Source: Methanomassiliicoccaceae archaeon
GTDB lineage: Archaea > Thermoplasmatota > Thermoplasmata > Methanomassiliicoccales > Methanomethylophilaceae
Direction of reading: 5' to 3'
Length of the DNA stretch: 13,525 nt
NCBI GenBank assembly: GCA_031260545.1
Contig: JAIRJQ010000040.1
Coordinates: forward strand, 1 to 13,525
Shown: positions 5,845 to 12,625 of the stretch, piece by piece
Numbering within the stretch: position 1 is the stretch's first letter
Layout: each line of letters opens with the position of its first letter
The notes under the pieces: generated by a model
Told to the model about the DNA's origin: nothing
Databases searched by the model: none
The model's input: only the letters and a program-made list of their open reading frames with translations
Translations under genes and position numbers: made by a program

Positions 5845-6969
5845 ATGGCAGAAGATTTCAAAGTTACGCCGTGGGAGGTCACCGGGGACATAGATTACGA
5901 TCTTTTAGCGGAACGTTTCGGAACGACCGCCATTGATGATAAATTACTTTCAAGATTCAAAAGATACGGCGAGCTGCATATGATGTTACGCCGTAATATC
6001 TTCTATTCGCACAGGGACATGAACATGATACTCGATGAGTATGAAAAAGGGAACAAATTCTTCCTGTACACCGGGCGCGGACCGTCCGGTCATACGCATT
6101 TGGGACACATAATGCCGTGGATGTTCAACAAATGGATGCAGGACGTCTTCGGTGCGGAAATGTATTTTCAATTAACGGATGACGAAAAATTCCTGTTCAA
6201 ACAGGACGCCACATTAGAGAACACGAAAAAAATGGCGTACGAGAACGCATTGGATTTTGTTGCCTTAGGGTTCGATACAAAGAGGACAAAGATAATACTG
6301 GACACGGAGAACATCAAAACGATGTATCCGATCGCGTTAAAGGTTGCTAAAAAGATAAACCTTTCAACAGCAAAAGCGGTGTTCGGTTTCGATAACACGA
6401 CGAACATCGGATCAATATTCTACACATCGATGCAGTCGGTGCCGGCACTCATGCCGTCGGAACTGGCAGGCCGCAATATTCCGTGTCTCATACCGTGCGG
6501 TATCGACCAGGACCCTCATTTCAGGGCCTGCCGGGACATAGCGCAAAGCATAGGGTACATGAAACCCTCTCAGATCTACTGCAAAATGTTCCCGGGACTC
6601 AGCGGTTCCGATAAGATGTCATCGTCCGATCCGCTGGCAACGATATATACGACCGATAACGCAAAAGAAGTCAAGAAGAAGGTGGGAAGGGCGTTCACCG
6701 GCGGTTGTGTATCGGTGGAAGAACAAAGAGCCAGCGGAGGCAATCCGGAAGTGTGCGCGGTGTTCAAGTACAATTATTATCTGTTCGAGGACGACGACAA
6801 AAAGCTGAACGAGCTGACGCAAAAATGCAGGAACGGAGAGATATTGTGCGGCGAATGCAAAGTTGCACTGACTGAGAAGATAAACAAGTTCCTGGAAAGG
6901 CATCAGGAGAAGAGAGAGAAGGCAAAAGATGTCATCGGAGAGATGACATTTGAAGGATTTAAATGGTGA
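5845..6969 (+). CDS. trpS: Tryptophanyl-tRNA synthetase
   Basis: Class Ic synthetase that charges tRNA-Trp. The 374-residue product has the archaeal/eukaryotic features: nucleotide-binding PSGHTHLGH (80-88, the HIGH-type motif), the DQDPHFR segment (221-227), and KMSSSDP (257-263, the KMSKS-type loop). The frame is open upstream to 5698, but the extension has no family resemblance, and the ATG at 5845 follows a TATA element at the right distance. TGA stop. pheS follows 34 bases later on the same strand and may be co-transcribed. Confidence 0.93.
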   Translation: MAEDFKVTPWEVTGDIDYDLLAERFGTTAIDDKLLSRFKRYGELHMMLRRNIFYSHRDMNMILDEYEKGNKFFLYTGRGPSGHTHLGHIMPWMFNKWMQDVFGAEMYFQLTDDEKFLFKQDATLENTKKMAYENALDFVALGFDTKRTKIILDTENIKTMYPIALKVAKKINLSTAKAVFGFDNTTNIGSIFYTSMQSVPALMPSELAGRNIPCLIPCGIDQDPHFRACRDIAQSIGYMKPSQIYCKMFPGLSGSDKMSSSDPLATIYTTDNAKEVKKKVGRAFTGGCVSVEEQRASGGNPEVCAVFKYNYYLFEDDDKKLNELTQKCRNGEILCGECKVALTEKINKFLERHQEKREKAKDVIGEMTFEGFKW

Positions 6970-7003
6970 ACCATTTTATCGGTAAAAGAAATAAGGTGAC
7001 CCG

Positions 7004-8518
7004 ATGGACAAGTCCGAGATATACGAAGGATTAAGCTTCAACGAAAAGAGATTGCTGCTTTCACTGAGCGGCGTAAAAGGATCTGCGCCCGCCGATCTTG
7101 TTTCATCAGGTAAGTTCGAACTCGAGGTGGAGGTCATGGGCGCCGCATCCTGGCTTTCCGCAAAGGGATTGGCGAAAATAGACGAGAGCTCGTCAAGGTC
7201 ATTTGTCCTTATCAACAAAGAGATAATAAAAAAAGGCCTTCCCGAAAGGAGGGCGCTGAACGCGATACATTCCGCCGGGGATTCAATGGATATGTCCGCA
7301 CTCGCATCGGAACTTCCGGACGGTGACGACAAGATAGCAGTGGGATGGCTTAAGAGGAAAGGGCTCGCTGATATCGCAAAAGGGGAAAAGAAGATAATTT
7401 CGTTAACATCCGCAGGCAAAGAGATGTTAAATAAGAAAATGGACGACGAGGCCCTGCTTGAAAGAATGGCCAGCGGCGCGGTGTCTGAGAACGATCGCGA
7501 CAAGAATATTATAAAAGACCTCAAAGGCCGCCAGGACATGATCGAAGAGCGCATAACGACCAGCCGTTCAATATCATTGACAGAATTGGGAAAAGAAATG
7601 ATCGCGATGGGCATCGAGCTGAAAGAGGAGATCGCGCAGCTGACTGTCGAGCTCATACAGAGCGGGAAATGGAAGGATGCCGAATTCAGAAGATACGACG
7701 TTCAGACGTTCGCTCCGTCGATAGCGCCGGCAAAGAAGCATCCGCTGTCGAGACTCGCTGATGAGATAAGGAACATATTCGTACAAATGGGATTCACCGA
7801 GACGGACGAGGAGTACGTTCAGCCGGCATTCTGGAACATGGACGTACTGTTCACACCGCAAGATCACCCGGCAAGGGACCTTCAGGATACGTTCTACCTC
7901 AAAGAACCGGAGTTCATACGCATTGACGATAAAAAATTAATAAAAAAGGTCAAGGAGATCCACGAGAACGGCGGTGAGACGGGATCCACGGGATGGGGAG
8001 GAACGTGGTCATTGGAGAAAGCGGAACAGGCGCTGCTTCGAACGCATACAACAGTGAACACAATAAAATATCTCTCCGGGAACCCGGACCCTCCGGTGAA
8101 GGTGTTCTCGTTATCACGTATATTCAGGAATGAATCCACGGACGCAACCCATTTACCCGAATTCACGCAGATCGAAGGCATAATACTCGACGAGAAAGGT
8201 GATTTCGATATGCTTGTCTCGCTTGTGAAAAGGTTCTACGGTCTAATGGGATTTGACAAGATACGCATACGTCCCGCATACTTCCCGTACACAGAACCAT
8301 CACTGGAGATAGAGGTGTTCTTCAACGGCAAATGGATGGAACTGGGCGGCGCCGGCATATTCCGGCCGGAGGTGGTCGCACCGTTCAATGTGAAACACCC
8401 CGTTCTTGCATGGGGCTTCGGCTTTGAGAGGCTGGCCATGCTTAAGTGGAACATACGTGATATTCGGGACCTGTATGTAAGCGATATCGACCTTCTCAAA
8501 AAGAACACGATATTCTGA
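7004..8518 (+). CDS. pheS: Phenylalanyl-tRNA synthetase alpha subunit
   Basis: Catalytic subunit of the (alpha-beta)2 synthetase that charges tRNA-Phe. The 504-residue length is normal for the archaeal/eukaryotic form. The N-terminal 230 residues look like consecutive small winged-helix modules that contact tRNA. The class II core follows: FWNMDVLFTPQDHPARD (277-293), motif 2 in LSRIFRNESTDATHLPEF (370-387), and motif 3 in GFGFERLAM (471-479). The ATG at 7004 has the strong archaeal ribosome binding site GGTGA at 6995-6999. The beta subunit gene pheT is not adjacent: the next gene is on the opposite strand, seven bases past the stop. Such separation is common in archaea. Confidence 0.95.
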   Translation: MDKSEIYEGLSFNEKRLLLSLSGVKGSAPADLVSSGKFELEVEVMGAASWLSAKGLAKIDESSSRSFVLINKEIIKKGLPERRALNAIHSAGDSMDMSALASELPDGDDKIAVGWLKRKGLADIAKGEKKIISLTSAGKEMLNKKMDDEALLERMASGAVSENDRDKNIIKDLKGRQDMIEERITTSRSISLTELGKEMIAMGIELKEEIAQLTVELIQSGKWKDAEFRRYDVQTFAPSIAPAKKHPLSRLADEIRNIFVQMGFTETDEEYVQPAFWNMDVLFTPQDHPARDLQDTFYLKEPEFIRIDDKKLIKKVKEIHENGGETGSTGWGGTWSLEKAEQALLRTHTTVNTIKYLSGNPDPPVKVFSLSRIFRNESTDATHLPEFTQIEGIILDEKGDFDMLVSLVKRFYGLMGFDKIRIRPAYFPYTEPSLEIEVFFNGKWMELGGAGIFRPEVVAPFNVKHPVLAWGFGFERLAMLKWNIRDIRDLYVSDIDLLKKNTIF

Positions 8519-8525
8519 TAACGTC

Positions 8526-9761
8526 TCACCGGGAACGCGCAGCGCATTCTGCTGCTTTTACAGGCATTCCGGCCGAGCTGTACGATGACGCAAGCAGACC
8601 GTATATCTTCTTTTTTCTGCTGTCCGTAGTGACGCCCAGCGCTTTTGTCAGATATGCAATGGACGAATCGTCATCATTCGACGCGGACGAAACATCGGCC
8701 ATCTGCATGTATATGCGGTCCAATCCGTCCACCGTACCGGACGATACGGCTGTATCTTTCATAGAGAAGAGCATGTCCAGCGCCTCTTTGTCGTTACCGA
8801 GGCGGCCAAGCGCCCCCGCTAATCTTAAGTTTACATCAAAACGGCCGGTCCTGCCGATGCTTCTGATTATCGCCAACGCTTTCGAAGGATCGCCCCTTTT
8901 CATTTCCAGATCGGCTGAATATAAAAGTCCGAGCTCTCTGTCCTTTTCCGTGATCACGGAGATCATCGACCCTGCAGTTCTGAGGTCGCCCGCATCAAGG
9001 GCAACGGTTATCATCACCGGTAGAACATCAACAGCATATTTTTCTGGGACATCGAGCTTTGAAAGGATGCACCAAAGGTCATCGTTCATGTTATCCAGCA
9101 ATGTTTCCTTATCATTGATCACAAGCCGGCAGGCATCTTTGACGCGTCCTGCGTTCATCAGATGGTAAAGGCGCTCCTGCGCATCGTTATTATCCAACCA
9201 ATGATCGGCCGCGGCACTGTGCCATTCCTTTATCATCTCAGGAGAGGCGGCAGAGATGACCTTTTCCTTGACCACATCGCTAAGGATCACCATTCCTGCG
9301 ACATCCGTAGGTATAACAGGCTTGGCGGTCGCAGGAAGAGAGGTGCGCAGTACAGGACATCTGAGAACGGACGCAAGCCCGAGTACAAATCTTTCCTCTG
9401 CGCTGACAGAATTCAAAAGAGTTTCGGGATCGCATCTCTTCATATCAAGCATCGGCATCAGATCGAGGCCTTCCTTCTCCGCAAGCGCCTTCAAACGTTT
9501 CGCGTGATCCATGCCCAACGGCGTCAAACGATATGATTTGCGTCTCGATCTGGCGCCTTTCACATGTTTCTGATCTTCCATTATCTTGTCGGCGGTCCGC
9601 AGTTTCTTCAGTTCGATGGAGGAATGCGCTCTTGATATCCTCAGCGAGGCGGCGATCCCGTCCTGCGTAAGGTCCCATGTCCTGTCATATTCATCGTCAT
9701 TCAGAAGCTCATAGCTGCTCATATGTAGCACTATTCGATCTGCTATGGTCAAGCGGTCCAT
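8526..9761 (-). CDS. Winged-helix DNA-binding protein with TPR-like helical repeats
   Basis: A 411-residue probable transcription regulator. Residues 1 to about 90 fit a winged helix-turn-helix: a recognition region DGIAASLRISRAHSSIELKK (34-53) followed by a basic wing (KGARSRRKSYRLTPLG, 68-83). From about 110 to the end the protein is alpha-helical, with TPR-like pairs such as YSADLEMKRGDPSKALAII and LRLAGALGRLGNDKEALDML. No catalytic motif is visible between the two parts. This architecture (DNA-binding head, helical sensor) is reminiscent of large regulators that respond through protein contacts, but ligand and targets are unknown. The ATG lies about 22 bases from a TATA-like element and has no Shine-Dalgarno sequence, so it is probably leaderless. 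It is convergent with pheS and divergent from the deacylase gene, with a shared 73-base control region. Confidence 0.75.
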   Translation of the reverse strand: MDRLTIADRIVLHMSSYELLNDDEYDRTWDLTQDGIAASLRISRAHSSIELKKLRTADKIMEDQKHVKGARSRRKSYRLTPLGMDHAKRLKALAEKEGLDLMPMLDMKRCDPETLLNSVSAEERFVLGLASVLRCPVLRTSLPATAKPVIPTDVAGMVILSDVVKEKVISAASPEMIKEWHSAAADHWLDNNDAQERLYHLMNAGRVKDACRLVINDKETLLDNMNDDLWCILSKLDVPEKYAVDVLPVMITVALDAGDLRTAGSMISVITEKDRELGLLYSADLEMKRGDPSKALAIIRSIGRTGRFDVNLRLAGALGRLGNDKEALDMLFSMKDTAVSSGTVDGLDRIYMQMADVSSASNDDDSSIAYLTKALGVTTDSRKKKIYGLLASSYSSAGMPVKAAECAARSR

Positions 9762-9834
9762 GCACTATGAGTAACTAAAGTACTATAAATAGTATACTAA
9801 TAATCCCATATATAGCATTGGGCATACCTACGGT
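9762..9834. promoter_or_regulatory. Divergent promoter region (wHTH-TPR regulator / D-aminoacyl-tRNA deacylase)
   Basis: A 73-base AT-rich region between two divergent starts. For the minus-strand regulator a TATA-like ATTTATAG (complement of 9783-9790) is about 22 bases from its ATG. For the plus-strand gene CATATATA (about 9808-9815) is 20-27 bases before the ATG at 9835. Neither start has a ribosome binding site, so both transcripts are probably leaderless. The region holds the perfect palindrome TAGTATACTA (9790-9799), also present upstream of the ubiquitin-like operon, and a degenerate neighbouring copy at 9779-9788. Confidence 0.6.
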
Positions 9835-10659
9835 ATGCCTCGTAAGCTTTTGATATGCAGCACGGAGGATGTTGCATCGGTGAACATACGCGATGCGCTT
9901 ATCGGAACAAAACAATGGGAGGATGATGGTGATCTCCTGTATCATGACGACATGGTGATCATGACGATCCCGGACATCCACATCCGTGCGGAGAATATCG
10001 ATGATGAAGCGAAGAAAAAGGGGATATACGCAGACGAAATGATATTTCTCTCAAGGCACAAGGCGGCCTCTGCGATACCGACGTTAACGGTGCATCCCAT
10101 AGGGAACTTCCACAACGCCGACCTGGGCGGGATGCCTAGAACGCTCGTAAAAGCATCGCCGGCGACGATGACCGGTCTGCTGCGCTCACTTGCGGCTGGA
10201 GATACAAAACACTATCAGGTGTCATTCGAAGTTACGCATCACGGTCCGTACGTGAACATCCCGGCGACGTTCATTGAGATTGGTTCTGACGAGAAGCAAT
10301 GGAATAACAAGGATGCGGCGCAGATGATCGCAGATGCGATATACGGGTGCGAGGAGAAGGATCACACAACGGCGATAGGGATAGGCGGAGGCCACTACGC
10401 TCCGAGGTTCACAGAGGTCGCAAAGGACCATGAGATAAATTTCGGTCATATGATACCGGAATATGCGTTCAGAGATTCGGACAATGACGACCTGATAAGA
10501 ATGTTAACGGTATCGGCAGAGAACAGCGATACCAAGCTGGTATACATTCACAAAAAATCGATGAAAAGCGAAATGTTAAGGCGCGTGAAGGATGCGATCG
10601 ACTCGTGCAGCCTCGAAATGATAAGCACAAGCAGTTTGAACGAGATCACTGAGAGCTGA
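9835..10659 (+). CDS. dtdA: D-aminoacyl-tRNA deacylase (DTD2, archaeal type)
   Basis: This proofreading enzyme hydrolyses D-amino acids wrongly attached to tRNA. The 274-residue product has the usual length and conserved blocks of the archaeal/plant family: SRHKAAS (73-79), LTVHPIGN (84-91), EVTHHGP (132-138), GGGHYAPRF (184-192) and FGHM (203-206). It is unrelated to bacterial DTD. The ATG at 9835 is preceded by a TATA element at a leaderless distance. The 3' end overlaps the convergent pyrH gene by 14 bases. It sits in a stretch rich in translation genes. Confidence 0.92.
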   Translation: MPRKLLICSTEDVASVNIRDALIGTKQWEDDGDLLYHDDMVIMTIPDIHIRAENIDDEAKKKGIYADEMIFLSRHKAASAIPTLTVHPIGNFHNADLGGMPRTLVKASPATMTGLLRSLAAGDTKHYQVSFEVTHHGPYVNIPATFIEIGSDEKQWNNKDAAQMIADAIYGCEEKDHTTAIGIGGGHYAPRFTEVAKDHEINFGHMIPEYAFRDSDNDDLIRMLTVSAENSDTKLVYIHKKSMKSEMLRRVKDAIDSCSLEMISTSSLNEITES

Positions 10660-11329
10660 CCGTAGTTCCTTTGATCTTTTTTCCGAGTATCGCATTTTTC
10701 AGCTCATCGATATCGCGGCCGTCGACCATCAGTATATCGATGCGGTCGCGCATCGCTAATTTAACGCCAAGGGGATCGAAGACGGACGATCTGCCGGCGT
10801 CATGTTCCGCGTAGACAATGTTGCTTAACTCTTTTATTGTAAGATTCGAGAATCTTTTGGCATTCGGGTCCTTCTTTGGGTCGTCGGAATAAACGGCATC
10901 AACAGCCGTCGCGTTCACTATGCGTATCCCTCCTATCTTTCCGGCGATCATCGCCGCGACGGCGTCGGTCGTGTGACCCGGTTCAGTTCCGCCCATGACA
11001 ACGATCTTTCCGTCCGCGAATGCAGAAACGGCCTCATCGACAGTATTTGGAACGCCATTATACGCAGCACCGCCCAATGCGATCCGCAACAATTCTGCGT
11101 TCAGTCTAGTAGCGCCGATGCCCATCATGTCCAACTCGTCAACCGAACCGCCCAGCTGCCTTCCGGTATTCACGTAATATCGTGATATCTTGCCGCCTCC
11201 GCATATTATCACGAGCGAGACGATCTTTGAAGCATCCGTAAGCATGTCGGCGAGCTTCCTGATGTATGAGGGATCGTCCTCTCCCGGTATCAGTACCGAA
11301 CCGCCGATCGAGACCACTATTTTTTCCAC
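10646..11329 (-). CDS. pyrH: UMP kinase (archaeal amino acid kinase-family type)
   Basis: Phosphorylates UMP to UDP with ATP. With the GTG at 11327-11329 as start the product is 227 residues, the normal archaeal length. Motifs: SIGGS (7-11), CGGGKISR (43-50), MGGTEPGHTTDAVAA (112-126) for nucleoside and phosphate binding, and NATAVDAVYSDDP (139-151). The start is set by GGTGAT at 11334-11339 (complement), four bases away. The frame stays open to 11668, but that extension is antisense to aRF1 and unlike any kinase. It is convergent with the deacylase gene and divergent from prf1, with a 64-base shared control region. Confidence 0.92.
   Translation of the reverse strand: MEKIVVSIGGSVLIPGEDDPSYIRKLADMLTDASKIVSLVIICGGGKISRYYVNTGRQLGGSVDELDMMGIGATRLNAELLRIALGGAAYNGVPNTVDEAVSAFADGKIVVMGGTEPGHTTDAVAAMIAGKIGGIRIVNATAVDAVYSDDPKKDPNAKRFSNLTIKELSNIVYAEHDAGRSSVFDPLGVKLAMRDRIDILMVDGRDIDELKNAILGKKIKGTTVSSQ
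10670..10685 (+). terminator. Possible T-tract terminator after the deacylase gene
   Basis: TTGATCTTTTTTCC starts 11 bases past the deacylase stop. Archaeal termination often occurs at such T-runs without a hairpin. It lies within the convergent pyrH coding region, so the T-run may instead reflect lysine codons of that gene. Confidence 0.3.
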
Positions 11330-11393
11330 GAGAATCACCAATACTTTTATTACCGAAGTCTCTCTCACTAAAAAACCTATAGGTAGATAATGT
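11330..11393. promoter_or_regulatory. Divergent control region (pyrH / prf1)
   Basis: A 64-base gap. On the minus strand GGTGAT (11334-11339) is the pyrH ribosome binding site and an A/T run at about 11365-11378 is a possible TATA. On the plus strand TACTTTTATTA (11342-11352) is a possible TATA, and AGGTAG (11381-11386) lies seven bases before the prf1 ATG. Confidence 0.4.
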
Positions 11394-12623
11394 ATGGATG
11401 AAAGAGGTACGACGGAGAAAGCAAGGTACGATTTCAAGAAGGCGATGCAGGAGATATTAGACCTCAAAGGAAGAGGGACAGAACTGATATCCGTGTACAT
11501 ACCGCCCTCGAAGCATATCTTTGATGTGATGGCATATCTCAGGAATGAGTATTCGCAATCATCTAACATTAAATCCAAGTCGACGATGAAGAACGTCCAA
11601 AGCGCCATCGATTCGATAATGGCCCGCCTGAAAACATACAAGAACACCCCTCCTCGCGGTCTGGTCATATTCTGCGGAGAGGTAGCGAGAGCAGGCGACC
11701 AAACAAGAATGGTGCAGAATGTCCTGGAACCTCCTGAAGCGGTGACAACATTCTTTTACAGATGCGATTCGCAGTTCTACACGGAACCGCTGCTGGTGAT
11801 GCTGCAGGACAAAAAAACATACGGCCTCATAACGATGGACAGGAGCGAGGCAACATTAGGATTGCTGACAGGAAGCAAGGTCGTCGTGATAAAGAACTTT
11901 GATTCAATGGTGCCGAGAAAACACAGACAGGGAGGACAGTCCGCACAGCGTTTTGAACGTCTTATAGAAATAGCGGCGCATGAGTTCTTTAAAAAGATCG
12001 CGGACAACGCAACAGAAGTGTTCCTCAGCCGCGAGGAAATGATGGGCATCCTCATCGGAGGGCCGGGTGCAACGAAAGATTACTTCGTTAAGGAAGGTTA
12101 TCTGCACCATGAACTTCAGAAAAAGGTCGTCGATACGTTCGATACAGGTTACACGGACGAATACGGACTGCGTGAACTCGTCGAGAATGCAAAATCTGCC
12201 ATTGTTGATATCGAGCTGATGCAAGAGAAGGAATTGATACAAAAGCTGCTCACAGAGATCAGGGACGCCGACGGCGGACTTTCGGCGTACGGCGAAGAGG
12301 TCGTACGCAACGCAACATTGGCGGGCGCCGCAGACGTTATACTATTATCGGAAGATCTCAACAAACGCCGTATTTACGTAAAATGTCCCCAGGGTCACAG
12401 GTATGCGTTCACATCATCTTCCGAAGCAGAGAACAAGATCGAATGCAAAGAGTGCGGCTCATTGGTGGATGTTGAGAAAGATATCGACTTAGTGGACGAC
12501 TTTTTCGAAGTGGCGGACCAATTCAGTACGTCCGTCGAAATAATATCGGCGGATTCTGAAGAAGGCGAGATGCTGATGAAAGCATTCGGAGGAATAGCTG
12601 CGATACTCAGGTACAGGGTGTGA
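11394..12623 (+). CDS. prf1: Peptide chain release factor aRF1
   Basis: Recognises stop codons in the ribosomal A site and triggers peptide release. The 409-residue product has the three domains of a/eRF1. The N-terminal stop-reading domain has NIKS (58-61) and YxCxxxF (122-128, YRCDSQF); the middle domain has GGQ (180-182); the C-terminal domain carries a zinc-ribbon-like set (CPQGH, then CKEC). The residues before NIKS are QSS, where many methanogen homologues, from memory, have QAS. GGQ is preceded by KHRQ. It is complete and of normal length with an ATG at 11394. argS begins two bases after its TGA, so the two are very likely one transcript. Whether this factor still accepts UAG is a real question, because argS contains an in-frame UAG. 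Confidence 0.95.
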   Translation: MDERGTTEKARYDFKKAMQEILDLKGRGTELISVYIPPSKHIFDVMAYLRNEYSQSSNIKSKSTMKNVQSAIDSIMARLKTYKNTPPRGLVIFCGEVARAGDQTRMVQNVLEPPEAVTTFFYRCDSQFYTEPLLVMLQDKKTYGLITMDRSEATLGLLTGSKVVVIKNFDSMVPRKHRQGGQSAQRFERLIEIAAHEFFKKIADNATEVFLSREEMMGILIGGPGATKDYFVKEGYLHHELQKKVVDTFDTGYTDEYGLRELVENAKSAIVDIELMQEKELIQKLLTEIRDADGGLSAYGEEVVRNATLAGAADVILLSEDLNKRRIYVKCPQGHRYAFTSSSEAENKIECKECGSLVDVEKDIDLVDDFFEVADQFSTSVEIISADSEEGEMLMKAFGGIAAILRYRV

Positions 12624-12625
12624 AG

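Noticed and set aside
6976..7656. 226-residue open frame antisense to pheS
   Set aside because: Serine-rich low-complexity translation typical of an antisense shadow; pheS is clear on the plus strand.
11330..11668. N-terminal extension of UMP kinase by about 113 residues
   Set aside because: It is antisense to aRF1, matches nothing in the kinase family, and a GGTGAT ribosome binding site points to the GTG at 11329.
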